64,000 nucleotides of DNA from Wuchereria bancrofti. Its lineage: Eukaryota > Nematoda > Chromadorea > Rhabditida > Onchocercidae. The position numbers and the translations under genes were made by a program. The notes beneath the pieces were generated by a model that worked only from the letters and a program-made list of their open reading frames with translations, was not told the origin of the DNA and ran no database searches. The first letter of the stretch is position 1, and each line of letters starts with the position of its first letter. Shown here in pieces: positions 48,378 through 60,280 of the stretch. The stretch is taken from the NCBI GenBank assembly GCA_005281725.1, contig SSBO01000012.1, forward strand, positions 17,532,825-17,596,824, read 5' to 3'.

Positions 48378-49999
48378 ATGAGATCGGTGAAACACGGAAG
48401 AAGAAAATGTCGCCGACGAATCAATTATAGTAAAAATTCAGCTGCTGCAAAAAAGAAGGCAATGAAAAGACGAAAAGCTATGGGTGGCATAACATGGTAA
48501 TGCTACTAGAAATAATTTAATTTAGATTAGGTAGTTCTACCCTCTTCCCCGTGTGCTGTAAAACCGTGAGGGTGATTTTATAAAACAAGCAATCATCCTT
48601 ACCTTGAGGCCGCCTCTCATATTTTGGAATGAATTCAGACCTAGCTTTGAACACAACACTCTTTGATTGTTGTCATTTTTGTTTCAGTAATTGTTTTTTT
48701 TAGTGCCACAGTGCTTTTGATACATTTCATATTTTCTCAATTCACATTGTAATATCGTTGAACTTCCCTGCTGCTTTGTGAGATTACTTGTCTCCCCTTC
48801 ATATGATCATTAAACCCTCACTGTTTTTTTGTGCATTTGTTGAACAAATTACAGTAAACAGATGCGGATAGCTTGGGACAAGAATGCTACAATCAAGCAG
48901 AATATGAAAGCAATGGGACTTGCTTATGACTCAAACAAATTGTTTCCTTTGGGCCAAAGCATTGTAATTTTTATTTGTTCTTGTGATGGAGTAGTTTTGA
49001 AGTTTTAACTTATTTTTTCACCTCACATAGGACATTTGATATATCTTAAGCTCTTCTCCCTTTTTTTGTGATATGCAAATTAATCTCACATTTTTTCATA
49101 TTTTGTCTGTATAACAGTGTATCTTTTTATAGAACAAGCACTGTGAAGAAATGGAAATTGACGAACTAAAATCATACGGTTCGGTTAAGTCGCAGATGCT
49201 AAAGACTGTAAGTTTCGGGTCGAGTTTCCTTATGTGTATTATTTTTTAATGTGTATTATTCCAGTCGTTTCACTAGATATTTGAGGGAATCTAAGCGTTG
49301 GAAAAAAAGGTTGATGGCATAAATGTAGGTGGTGTGTCCAATTTCCTGAGATATTTGTGGCGTATTTATTAAGAGATCATGGATGAAGCTTGAATTGTTC
49401 ATGTTGTCTTTGCGGTTGATTTTTAGATCTTTGAATTCTAAGTTCTTCGAAATCTATTTAAATTGTTTGAATTACTCAGCTTTGGGAAATTTGTAGAAAT
49501 CAACTGTCAACGAGCCGAAAATTTTGGAAGTGATTGCTGCTTTGGAAAAAGAAGCTGAGGAAGAAAAAATAAAGCAGGAAAAAGGACGCAGCTATCGTTT
49601 GCTTGCTCGAGATATTGAATTTTGTGTTTACATGATCGAAAAATATGGTGATGATTATGAGGCAAGAACCTTTCAGTTGAAGCCTTCGTTCTATTAGATA
49701 AAAATGGTTCTTCCTATGAGTTGTAAAAAGTTAACCGTAGAGTTTTCCGTACTTTCGAAAATTTTTGTGCTAATATGCATTTGAATTTGATACGACTTTT
49801 TATTCAGCCAGAATTTTATCGTTTTGGCAATTTGAAAACCTTAAAGGTTGTATTACTTCAGAAAATGAGTCATGACGCAAGGAATATTTATCAGGATACA
49901 TCGAAACAAATAGAGCGAAAAATTCGTATCTTCACGCAAAGTCCAGAATATTCAAAGTATCTAAAAATCACATCACAGTGGCATAAATTATCGATTTGA
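48378..49999 (+). CDS. NOP16: NOP16 ribosome biogenesis factor
   Basis: Exons 48378-48496, 48855-48963, 49133-49207, 49497-49661 and 49862-49999 give 201 residues (human NOP16 is about 178). The N-terminus is very basic (HGRRKCRRRINYSKNS). Then come the family signatures IAWDKNATIKQNMKAMGLAY, RDIEFCVYMIEKYGDDYE, and MSHDARNIYQDTSKQIERKI. NOP16 is a nucleolar protein of 60S pre-ribosomes. Phases agree throughout. Intron 4 begins with GC, and the joined protein DDYEKMSHDARNIYQDT matches the family there. It shares a promoter region with RPAP2. Confidence 0.95.
49662..49861 (+). other. GC-AG intron (NOP16 intron 4)
   Basis: The exon ends GAT TAT GAG and the intron begins GCAAGA and ends ACTTCAG. 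The next exon starts AAA ATG AGT. The join rebuilds the conserved YGDDY-to-YQDT region of NOP16. Confidence 0.9.
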
Positions 50000-50614
50000 G
50001 ATTTCTCTCGGCAAATTATCAAATTAGATTTAACTTTTTAAAATATGCAAAAAGTGGGAGTTGCTAGCATTTAGAGTCGTAAAAATATTTGCTTGAATGA
50101 ATTTTAATTTCATTGATGTGTTTTTTTTTTTAAATTTTTTATAGTTTCGTGATCAAGGTTCATTTTCTCTTTAGTGTTATTCTTGAAGAATTTTACGAAA
50201 TGTTCAAAATGTTGATATAGACAGAATTTTCATGGTTGAATGTGGTATAAATTTTAGTGTCGTTACAACAAATATTCAGTCTAGAAAACAAAAGAAAGCG
50301 AAAAATATTATTCGGTAAAAAGTGCTCCTGCTCTTTCTTGAAGGAAAACATAAAAGTAAACAGTTGCTCGAAGTCTTTAGGTAAGCTTAACTTAACAATA
50401 GATGAATAGATGTATTGATTTGATTTTTCTGTTTTGTTTATCTGCATAACAGACGAATCTGTGACTAGTCACTCTATTGAGTGATTACTGCACACAGCTT
50501 TTCTACCGGACTTCAATGCTTACTGACGACTAGTTGAAGCACGCATTATCGCAGTTGAAAGTAGTGGTGCTACTTTTGAAAATTTCGGAGGTCTAGATTG
50601 AAATGAAAGTTAAG
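50000..50614. other. Intergenic region between convergent genes
   Basis: The shared 3' flank of NOP16 (+) and the small membrane protein gene (-). AT-rich, no feature seen. Confidence 0.5.
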
Positions 50615-52519
50615 CTATGCAGATGTAGTCACTGTTGGTTCATTGTTTGGTAATGCGTCGGTTTGCTTTAACGAGTGATAATTGCCTCCAGCGATGTAAA
50701 TATTATGAAGTTGGCTGAGATTCAAATCTAGTGGATCCAAATAATCACATTTAGATTCGTCTGATGGAGGATCTCGATCCACAAAATACCCACTTCGTTG
50801 TTGTGGACCGAAAAATATATAGCATAGTGTTATATATATGTATGACAGTCTATGTTTGGGATGCTCAAGAAATCCCTTATTTTCGAAGTGGCCTAGTTTT
50901 CTACTTGAAATTTTATTTTTTAGACCGAACTATGAATTCAGAGAGTTAACAATAAAACCTTAACAATAAAGAACTGTTGCTACAAAACCTCGAAGTTCGA
51001 GTATAGTAACTGCTCTATTTTAAACAATCTTAGATATTATCTACTGTAAATACATTTCCTTCAATGATAAAGAAGTATCATTGGAAGATCTGTAATTAAG
51101 ATCAAAATATTCTTAAAATAACAGCGCTCACCAGACAACCAATTAGATTTTCTGCTTGATGCTCGATTTCGTTCTGGTTCGACATTCTTGATATTAGCCT
51201 TATGTAATGGATATTTAGAAACGGTGATCACTGAGGGCTTCGGAATTTCGTCATACACTTCGACGCTTTCGTCTGAAATATTTCCCGGGAGGAATCAGAT
51301 TTTTTGATATCTTTCAAATTCATTGAGTTGTGTTATTCCTTCTGCCTGTATAGTATTACACAAATGTTACGCCTCATGCAACCGTACGTCTACATCAAAA
51401 ATGTGTTATCGCTCAAAAAAATTGGGAATCCAAATTTGAAAAAACCGTTTTTGAAATTTAGAATTGTAGTCTGAGTAAATTGTAATGCTATAATTCAGAC
51501 TTTTTATTTTATAAACTATATGTGAAATATGTTGAACTTGGATAGAAAGCTAACTCAGAATGTGATTTCATAATTTCAAGAATTTCCTACGACGATATTT
51601 GCATTATAGAACTATGCATTTCATCATGAAAAAAGTTTATTCATAAGTGGAGTTACTGACAAGTGCGCAACATTGTTCCAAAAAGGCTGTTTCGCTTCCG
51701 TCAATTAATGATTGAATCCACAATTACAATGTATTACATGGAAGTTTTGAATGACTCATTCCTGGTAACTTCTTATCACAAAATTTGAAATGTGCTGGAA
51801 TTTTTGTGATGGAAGCTTCTTTTATTAAAAACAGTTAAAATCGTTTATTATTGGTTCCAAGGAAGGATTTGTGGTTTTAAAAATGAATAAAAGTGGTGGG
51901 AAGTTGCGGATCATTGTGTCAAAGAAATTTAACAGAATTTTTTGACAGAAGGTCAGATACAAACCTTGAAAAAAGAAGCTTTAATTTCAGGATTGAGTAA
52001 ACATGGAGGTTAGGTTATATTACGTATATTTTACATTTTCTTGCAAGACGACATTTCCATAAGTTTAACTTACCTTAAATATTACTTACTTTCGTGAGTT
52101 CCTTACCTTATTAATATGAGAATATTATATTACAGTTCAAAACAATTGACTTAGTTAAAATCTGGATTTCAGCGTTTAAAGTCCGGTATTACTGTAAGAC
52201 AAAGTATCATAATAGTTTTCGTAAAAGGTTTTCAAAGAACTGGGACTGGAAATGGTATCAGGCGAAACTACTGTCTCCAAACCCTCCATTATCGTAACCT
52301 TGTGCAGAACTGTTAGGCTAGCTTACTTTATTTTCAGAAAAATTACACACCAAATGCATTAATCGGTTTGGCGGTTTCCGGCCGAACGATAATGGGACGT
52401 CTAGAAGTATACAATCGATTTTTCGTTAGCTTCAAAATTAGAATATAGCATAAGATCACGACTGATAAAATCAGAATTGTGGCAAGAAATGCAGCAATGA
52501 TCCACAGATATATTTGCAT
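50615..52519 (-). CDS. Small single-pass membrane protein, unknown
   Basis: Exons 52519-52351, 51272-51132 and 50808-50615 give 167 residues. The first Met is preceded by an in-frame stop. Residues about 2-31 are a strong transmembrane segment (IIAAFLATILILSVVILCYI) followed by basic residues (LKLTKNRLYTSRR), so the long C-terminal part is probably cytoplasmic. It contains several tyrosine and acidic motifs: DESVEVYDEIPKPS, GYFVDRDPPSDESKCDYLDP, and NIYIAGGNYHSL. These look like possible phosphorylation or endocytic signals. I do not recognise a family. The junction into the last exon is odd: with the GTGAGC donor, frame and composition fit only if the intron ends TTTTTCG rather than TTTTCAG. 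An alternative uses a weak donor GTCTGG and an AG acceptor near 50850 and inserts hydrophobic residues. Confidence 0.65.
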
Positions 52520-53591
52520 TCAGTTGTGCTCGATGAAATGAGTAAATACAGTAAGTAAAGCAAAAATGAAGCAGTGGAATTCAAACTTTCGTTATGGAAT
52601 GCATAAACCACTCCTTCCTACGATTAATATATCTTCCTTTGTTTCTGAAGTAACTGGACAGATTTCTATGAAGCAAATTAAGAACGAAGTAGATATTACC
52701 ATAAACATAAAGTAATCATTTGACATGAAAGGGAAAACAACGGAGAGGTAGAGAATGCGTTCGTTGCTCTTATTGGTGAACCTACTCCAATTCCACTCAG
52801 AAATTTGAAGAAGCATATTATGTTAAAATACCAGCGTCATTCCTAAGATTCTCTTTTAGTAGCTGCTTCAAGAAAACATCTTTTAAATACAGCACTAACT
52901 ACAATACTCAGAACAAGTGATGTAGTATTTATAAGGCCAAATTAAAAGCTTTGATAATCTGAACTGAGCAGGTTTTATTTTTGGAAATTTGAGCAAGCAT
53001 CGCTTAACAAATGAAAACAATTCAAGTGACAATATTAAATACTGTTAAAACTTCAATAAAATACACTTAAATGTATTTTGAGAGCAATGTGTCATATCAT
53101 AAATAAGACAAAAAGCTATTTAAGGTGATTTCATAGGAAAACTATCCAGAACATGCATGTACAATGCATGCATGCGTTTCTGTTATCAAATATGTGTTTT
53201 ACACTCGAATTTGCAGACGTTGTTTCATACTGTCAGATCAAGTGCGACGTATAAACTGGAATGACAGGAAAGGTATCGCATGCATTTAGGGACTTGAAAA
53301 AATTTTAAAGCCACAAAATTGAATGTAACAAATGTTAAACACCCGTTTCCATTTTATTTTCAATTCTATTTTTCTGTAAAATCAAATTTTTTCTCAATAA
53401 AAGATTGAGCGTTAAAGTTCGGATAATAAATGACAGAAAAGGAAATGCGATGAACCTGCTATAGCATATAATTTATTCATTCAAAAAATTTTCTTTTCTG
53501 GCTGGTTCTACTCTTCACATCACTAAAAATTCCAATCTTCAATGAACTAATTGCAATATGAAATATCTGCAGAGACATCACACACATAAGA

Positions 53592-53625
<34 letters not shown>

Positions 53626-56600
53626 GCGGCTTAATTTGACTCAACACGGGAAAACTCACGGTGTCCGGGCACATGCACTTACATACATAAGAGAGCATAA
53701 ACATAGATTTATACACAAATAACAGCGATAGTAATACCTGATAATTATGGAGCGGAATCGATGTGACAAAAAATCATTTTCTAGTAATATTTTGATGTTT
53801 AACGGAAGATCACACACTGTTGAGAACTGTTCTTGAGTGCTTGCAATCTAACAGCAGTAGTTTTACAATGATTCAAATTCATTAAAACTCGATCTGCACG
53901 ATTAAATCTTAATTTTGAATTTAAAGTAATGAATATTCCCATTAAATGGTCCATTAAATCGTTAGGAACACAATGGACCTCTACCGCATCCTTTCCTGTA
54001 TTCCTCTCTCCCTCTCTCTCTCTCTCTCAATTCTCAGACACCACCACATCAGGAAGGAGGCCTTTTTGTGCGAATCACAAAAAGCGTCACTCAGCACTAG
54101 GCTAGTAGTGATGCAAACTTCAGTCCTTTCTGCTTACTTAACAAACTGTCTGGTCCAAGAGCCTTCTCTTCTTACCTGTCTCAATTTACATTTAGGTAAA
54201 TAAAACATGACGATGATTCATTGAAGGCTCTCTTCTCTCAGTAATTAAACAAAGAACTTTGCACACTGTCAAAGGTTCAAACAAAGAAAAATGGATTTGG
54301 CAGCTGATGAGAGAGTGGCAGTACAGTACAGTCGATAAGAGAAGTGAAGCAAATATGCATTGCAAAGGATACTTGAAATTGAGAGAGGTGGAGAAGGAAA
54401 ATGAAGAATGAAAAGGAGGAAACGATGACCAAAAATGCAAATTGCCCAGATGCTCCAACTGCATTTTCTCTTGTAGTGTAGTGGTTGGGACAAAAATCAC
54501 TGATTCATTTCCATTTTTTACTTAATCTTAAAATATGCATAGGTATTATGAAAAGATATAGTATAGCCTAGTATAAAGCCTGGGACGGAGCCTAGTATAT
54601 AAAAGATGGTAAGAAAGGCTCTTCTTTAATTGCTTTACTCCATTATGTAGATAATTTAATTAATTAAAATATCACATGTAATCATTCAAAAGAACAACAT
54701 AGTTTCAGAAAGAAGCTTATGATTTGTTGGTGAGGCACATATGGAAACAGCGCATTTAAGAAATTCTGATATATTATCGTTAAGGCCACTTATCATCGAT
54801 AATATTGAACTCCTTATGAAAGACATTTTAAGGTTCATTGATCTAAGCTAGTATTATCTGATTGACAGAACTAAATTCATTAGATTGTTTTAGTGGCTTT
54901 TGTTTTGGATTCTTGCTTTTTCATTTATTCTTGCATTTAGATTTTTTAGATCTCCAGAGGGATAGAATATCTCATATCAATATAGACGAATAAGTAGACG
55001 AGATTCATTCTTGGTATGTCACAATAACTTTCAAGTTTAACTTTAACTACATTTCATGCATATTTAAGCTTTTTTGCTTCAAAATTTGTGCTTTTTGTGA
55101 GTAAAGTTTTGCTCATATATTTTTAGATTTTAAATAAGCAGAGCTTTCATGTAATGCATTTACAATCGGTGAACAAAAAATCTTTGATGACGAACTGCTT
55201 TCACTTTGAGATACTTCGTCATCACTTCTTTTTTTAAAGGATATTAATGGCAAAATAGAACAGAAAAATAAGAGAATCGCTTCTTTTCAATGTATCTTCG
55301 TATTCTTTAGATAGAATATATTGTAAAAGTTTGTTTTATGCACTAGTTCAACCGTTAGTGAGAAGCAGTTGGCAAATTGCAAGCAGTTAGCAAAGGAGCT
55401 CAGTGTCAGTGGTAGCAATCAGTTACTGAAAATTGACTAATTTACCTGTTATGCAAATTAAGAGTGGAAAAAAGACCAGTCAAATTGAAACAAAAATTGT
55501 CCTTTATATTTTGAATATAGTAGTGTTACATTTGTTCAAAAATCGCTTCACTGTTTCTTATTTCCCTTACAAGAATATGAAAGGACACTTTTAATTTGAC
55601 AAATCATGCATATATTTAGCATCGATAGGTGCAAGTTGCTGCACGTTATGCTTGATTAAAGCAGTTTTGATATTTAAAATATGATGTTGTGAATTGAATC
55701 CCAACAAAAGAAAGATCTGCAAATGGATATTTACCGGACTTAAAGATGGAAAAATAAAAAATGAAACTTTACGGTCCAGAAAATGGAAGAATCATCCACT
55801 GAACATAGCAAATAATAGACGACAAATAGGTTTCTCTGTCCATCTGTCTACTTCATTGTACCCTTCTCTATCTTTTCCTGCTAGCTATTTGCATTTAAAA
55901 CTGTCTGCGCCATCTGCACTGTTTGCGGGCATTCACAGTTCTTCATTTTGATAAGCAAATTTACCACAGCATAGGAACTGTTTACCAAATGAAATAAATT
56001 CTTCACATCTTTCTTTTCATTTGTCAATGCAAGATGCAAATGTAACATCCTTTAGTGACAAGAATATGAATTTTAATTTGGTAAATTCAATACGTATCAG
56101 TACGTGCGAGTTATGTACGTTGTTACGCTTGAAGAATCTAGTACGTCTTGTACCTATTCGAATGATAGCATGCTTTAATTAAATTTTCTTCTATATTATT
56201 ATATAGCTATAACGCATGAAAATTATTTGTCACTGTCAACTTTTTTTAACCTACAAAATGTTCTGGAATCCAAGAAGTTCTAGCCAGACTTTGCTCATTC
56301 TTCTTTCCCGAAAGTACTTCACTATGTGAAGAGAATTGATAAGAAAAGCTAAAAAGCCTTTAAGTGCTTTTTACACTCAGTTTTCTCAAATCCGCATTTA
56401 ATTCCTACGAGAATCGGTACCATAAGTGTGCCAAAGATGTGGGAATTCGGAAGAATATTACGAAAATAACCTCTAGAAGAAAATCATACTAGTTTATTAT
56501 TGCATTCCCTTAATTTATTGTTTGTATGTTTGGTAGGACAGAAGCAGGAATTATTACTTTTCTTTCTTAAGTTATAATAAATTTTTCGTTTTTTCAAACT

Positions 56601-56911
56601 CTGTTATCTTCGATTTCTTCCAAGTTTTTTCACTAAAACTTCGCTCTACTTTTGTCTAACTGGATACTTCTAACTTTATACATCCACACACCGTGCAGCT
56701 TCAGTAAATCACTGTTTTATTATCAAAGAATCTAAGCATATTTATATGAAGTATTTCTGCACTCCACAGAGCAGTGCTTAAATAAACAAAAACTAGTGAA
56801 CAGAAATAGTCGTTCACTTTTAGGTGATGGAAAAAAAGCTCCCTTCAGATCAAATAAAATGCACCGATCAAATCTGTTTTTTTTTGATACTCATACATAC
56901 TGTTGAGAATA
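52520..56911. other. Gene-poor gap of 4.4 kb
   Basis: No exon, RNA gene or mobile element is supported. Short frames on both strands (for example 53716-53477 minus, 54500-54192 minus, 55694-55951 plus) lack splice context and resemble no family I know. Confidence 0.5.
53998..54030 (+). repeat. (CT)n microsatellite
   Basis: A near-perfect run of CT dinucleotides with two CCCT interruptions at its start. Confidence 0.9.
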
Positions 56912-59382
56912 TCAAGAAGCGCTTCCTGTATTTGCAACTTTTTGTAGAATATGGCGCGAAATGACAATTCGTTGTATTTGACTTGTACCTTCGTAAATTT
57001 GGTATATTTTTGCATCGCGCATCAATTTTTCCACTGGATATTCCTTACTGAATCCATTACCTACAAAAAACATTTTGTATATTCCCTGCAAACATCCTAA
57101 TTTTTTTATTTAATCAAAAACAAACTTAATTTCTCGAAACAAACAGGGTAATTACAGGCCAATTTTGTAAAAGCAAACCTCCAAAAATTTGTACGGCATT
57201 GGTTGCAGCAATGTTAGCAGTATCAGCAGCGAAGCATTTAGCTACCGAAGCGTAATAAGAAAAGCATGCTTTATTGTTGACAGCCATTGCGGCGCGATAT
57301 GTGATTAGCCGAGCGAGTTCCAAATTTGCTGCCATGTCTGCCAAAATGAACGATATTCCTTGATTCTAAATAAGAGAGGGAAGTGAGACCTATAAAAGCG
57401 AAAATATATAGCATTATACAACTAGACTTCTGAGAGATTCTAGTCATCAACACTCTTCCTATGTTTGCAACACTAGTTTAATCCTTTGATTACAGCTATA
57501 ACACTGCACCACCACTAATGTTTAGAAACTTTTGAACAATGAGTCATGACCGAATACCGTAGCAATTGGTGCTCCGAATGCTTTTCTTTCTAGTGCATAT
57601 TTGCATGCTTCATCGAGAGCACGCCAGGAAAGTCCAACGGCTGCAGCTGCAACAGCAGGACGGGTCATGTCAAATGCCTCCATTGCTACTTTAAAACCTG
57701 CACCAGGTGTACCGAGAATATTCTGAAAAAATCTTATGTAATCACCAAAATCGCAATTAAGTGAAAATCTTAGATTCTGAAGCACAAACAATCAGCAGCA
57801 ATGTTTTTAAAAGCTATAGCTTTCGTTTCATTTATTTTCACCTCCATCGGGACTATAACATCCTCGAATATTATTGTTCGTGTATCCGAACATCGTTGCC
57901 CCATATTTTGCTCCTGGAATGGTTGACGCTTATATTTTTGAGCAAATTGATTAAGTCACCACTATTCGCTTCTTCTGCACATTGTGCTTTCACCTTTTTT
58001 CTTTTACCCTTTTTTTTTCAATAATTTTACACTAATTTTACCTTTCTTCCCCTACTAATTCCTTTCGTATCTCCATCAACAATAAAGGCGGTGAATGCTT
58101 TTCCTGGTTGTACTTTTGGATTTGGATCCGTCCTTGCCAGTACGAAAAACCATTTAGCTGGTCCACCACCAGTTATCCAAGCTTTAGTACCATTCAATAC
58201 ATACGAGTCTCCTAAAAATTTGATCCATTGCACTTTTTTGTGAATTTTCCGAGTAATTCAATGGTTTCTGAATTTAACATTTTAAATCAATTCATCTTGA
58301 TTCCTTGTAAATGTATTTGATACTTTTCCACATCAATCTAAACAGCCGTTTTTTATATAATCAACAGTGTACCTTTTTTTTCTGCCTTCATTTTAATACC
58401 TGAAACATCGGAGCCTGCAGTCGGTTCTGTCACACAGTAAGCCTAAAAACTTGATGAACAGAGATGATAAAGCACGGAACGCTAATTTGCATTACTGCAA
58501 TTTCACTGACAACATAATTTTGCTTTTTCTTAAAAATCTCAATATTATTCGAATAATCCAAGAAGTTTATAAATTTTGACTCTTACTAAGGGAATCAGCT
58601 ATCGTTTCTTATGGCATGTTGTCAAAAAAGTATCTGAATTGAAATTCCCAAAAATTTAAATAATTATGTTGAGTAAATTGTTCTATTTTCTTATTGTCTT
58701 TCTCCCTCTTTGAAGACTTACTGCAATAATAGGTTCGGCAGCAAGCATTCCTAAATATTTTTTTTTTTGTTCTTCGTTCCCGGCTATAATAAAAGGCGCA
58801 ACAGCTAACGATGGTCCCATGATACAAAGCTGAATAGCAGAACAACCGTAAGCCAATGCTTCAACTATTAGAGTGGTTTCCAAACACGTCAACTCTAGTC
58901 CACCTAAAAAATAAAGTATTTTATTTTATTATTGTATTTATTGTTGTATATCAATGGCAGAAACAATTATTCGCTTACCATACTTTTTAGGGATTTGTGG
59001 ATTCATAAGGCCTATTCGGTGTGCTTCCTTTACAATATCCCATGGAAACTAAAAGATGACAAATGAATTAATTTCTTTCCAATGAAAGCTTTAAATGTAA
59101 AAAAGAATGAAATTTACCATCTGCTGCATCGAACAATGGCAGAGACTATTGTATTGACCTTTCAGATCACTATTTAAGAGTGTAAGAAGTGAAGTACTCC
59201 ATAGTGCTGATAATAGTCCACTACCTTTATTTCGGTGTTCTATAAACAAATTTAGTGCTGAAATTTTTGAAATTAACTGTTTACTTCGCTAGTATTATCG
59301 TAATGAGCTGCTACAGGCATGATTTTTTCCTTCGCAAATTTCATTGCAACATCGCGATATTTGCGCTGTGTATCGGAGAGCC
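56912..59382 (-). CDS. ACADM: Medium-chain acyl-CoA dehydrogenase paralogue 1
   Basis: Nine exons: 59382-59285, 59048-58979, 58903-58722, 58442-58373, 58211-58042, 57913-57842, 57722-57558, 57365-57179, 57060-56912. Family blocks in order are [63 protein letters not shown]-like [77 protein letters not shown], and [11 protein letters not shown] with the catalytic glutamate. The closest human relative is MCAD rather than SCAD. These FAD flavoproteins do the first step of fatty-acid beta-oxidation in mitochondria. I cannot find an exon coding a mitochondrial presequence: the first recognisable exon starts inside the N-terminal helical domain after a TTTTTAG acceptor. Either a short 5' exon is hidden in the 0.9 kb upstream, or the protein starts at an internal Met. 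Confidence 0.93.
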
Positions 59383-60280
59383 CTAAAAAATAAACAGTAG
59401 ATAAGCCTGTTGATTATCCGCTCGAAGTATTAAAAGTAACAGAAATACCAACAGGTACATTGAAGGTTAACGGCGATTTTAAGATAAGTGATCAATTAAT
59501 TCATTGTAAATAAATAATTATGAAGATTAGACCAAATGAAACGAATCGATTTTGAAACCGAATACTGCAACAATGTAGTTTTTGTAGCATATATCTCGAA
59601 AACATCATAAAGTCTCTGAAAACAAGTGGCTCTCTTAAAAAGTCTCTATAGGGATATAGCAGAAAATTTAGGACGTATGAAATTTATTTCAATGAAACTA
59701 ATTTGATTACAATTCCGTTTTTTCATATGAAATTACGAAACTAAAGCGGAAATTTCCAAAATCAAAACTCAAAGACTTTAGAAATAAGTTTAGAATACAC
59801 TTTCGCAATATGACATGCTTGAAAATGACGAAAATGATACTGATAATGAAAAATTAAAAGATGTATTTAACAGCTTAAATTAATTATACAAATGAGAGGT
59901 TTGACCGTTATAAATACTTTATCAAACATTTGGTTATCATATTATTCAGATATTTTTATAGCATTTACTTATTTCATCATGAATGCAGAGTTATATATAA
60001 CACATTTAATAATATACGCCACTGTTAGCATTTGTGGAACTGATGAAAAGAATTGCAGAAAAGTGAACTTTTGAGCTCAAAGTGACAACTCTTCACAGTA
60101 TTGATCATAAATGATAAATTTCTCAAATTCAAGAATTATTAATTTGCATAAATGCACAAATTTTCTCTCAATAAAGCCTTGTATGGCTGCACTTTAAGAA
60201 TTCGTCGTACTTAAAGTCTTAGCTTCCAAATCATACTTATAATAAAAAGTTTCACGTCAATCGAGCTCTATTTCTTTCCA
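59383..60280. other. Spacer between the two acyl-CoA dehydrogenase genes
   Basis: Should contain the 5' end of paralogue 1. No presequence-like exon with the required phase is convincing. A short hydrophobic frame on the minus strand near 59465-59410 (MYLLVFLLLLILRA) has no in-phase donor. Confidence 0.45.

Noticed and set aside
59120..59230. Exon-like segment ([20 protein letters not shown]) inside an intron of acyl-CoA dehydrogenase 1
   Set aside because: The flanking exons join directly in phase 0 (SE|FPWD) as the family requires, and inclusion would insert unrelated residues into the N-terminal domain.
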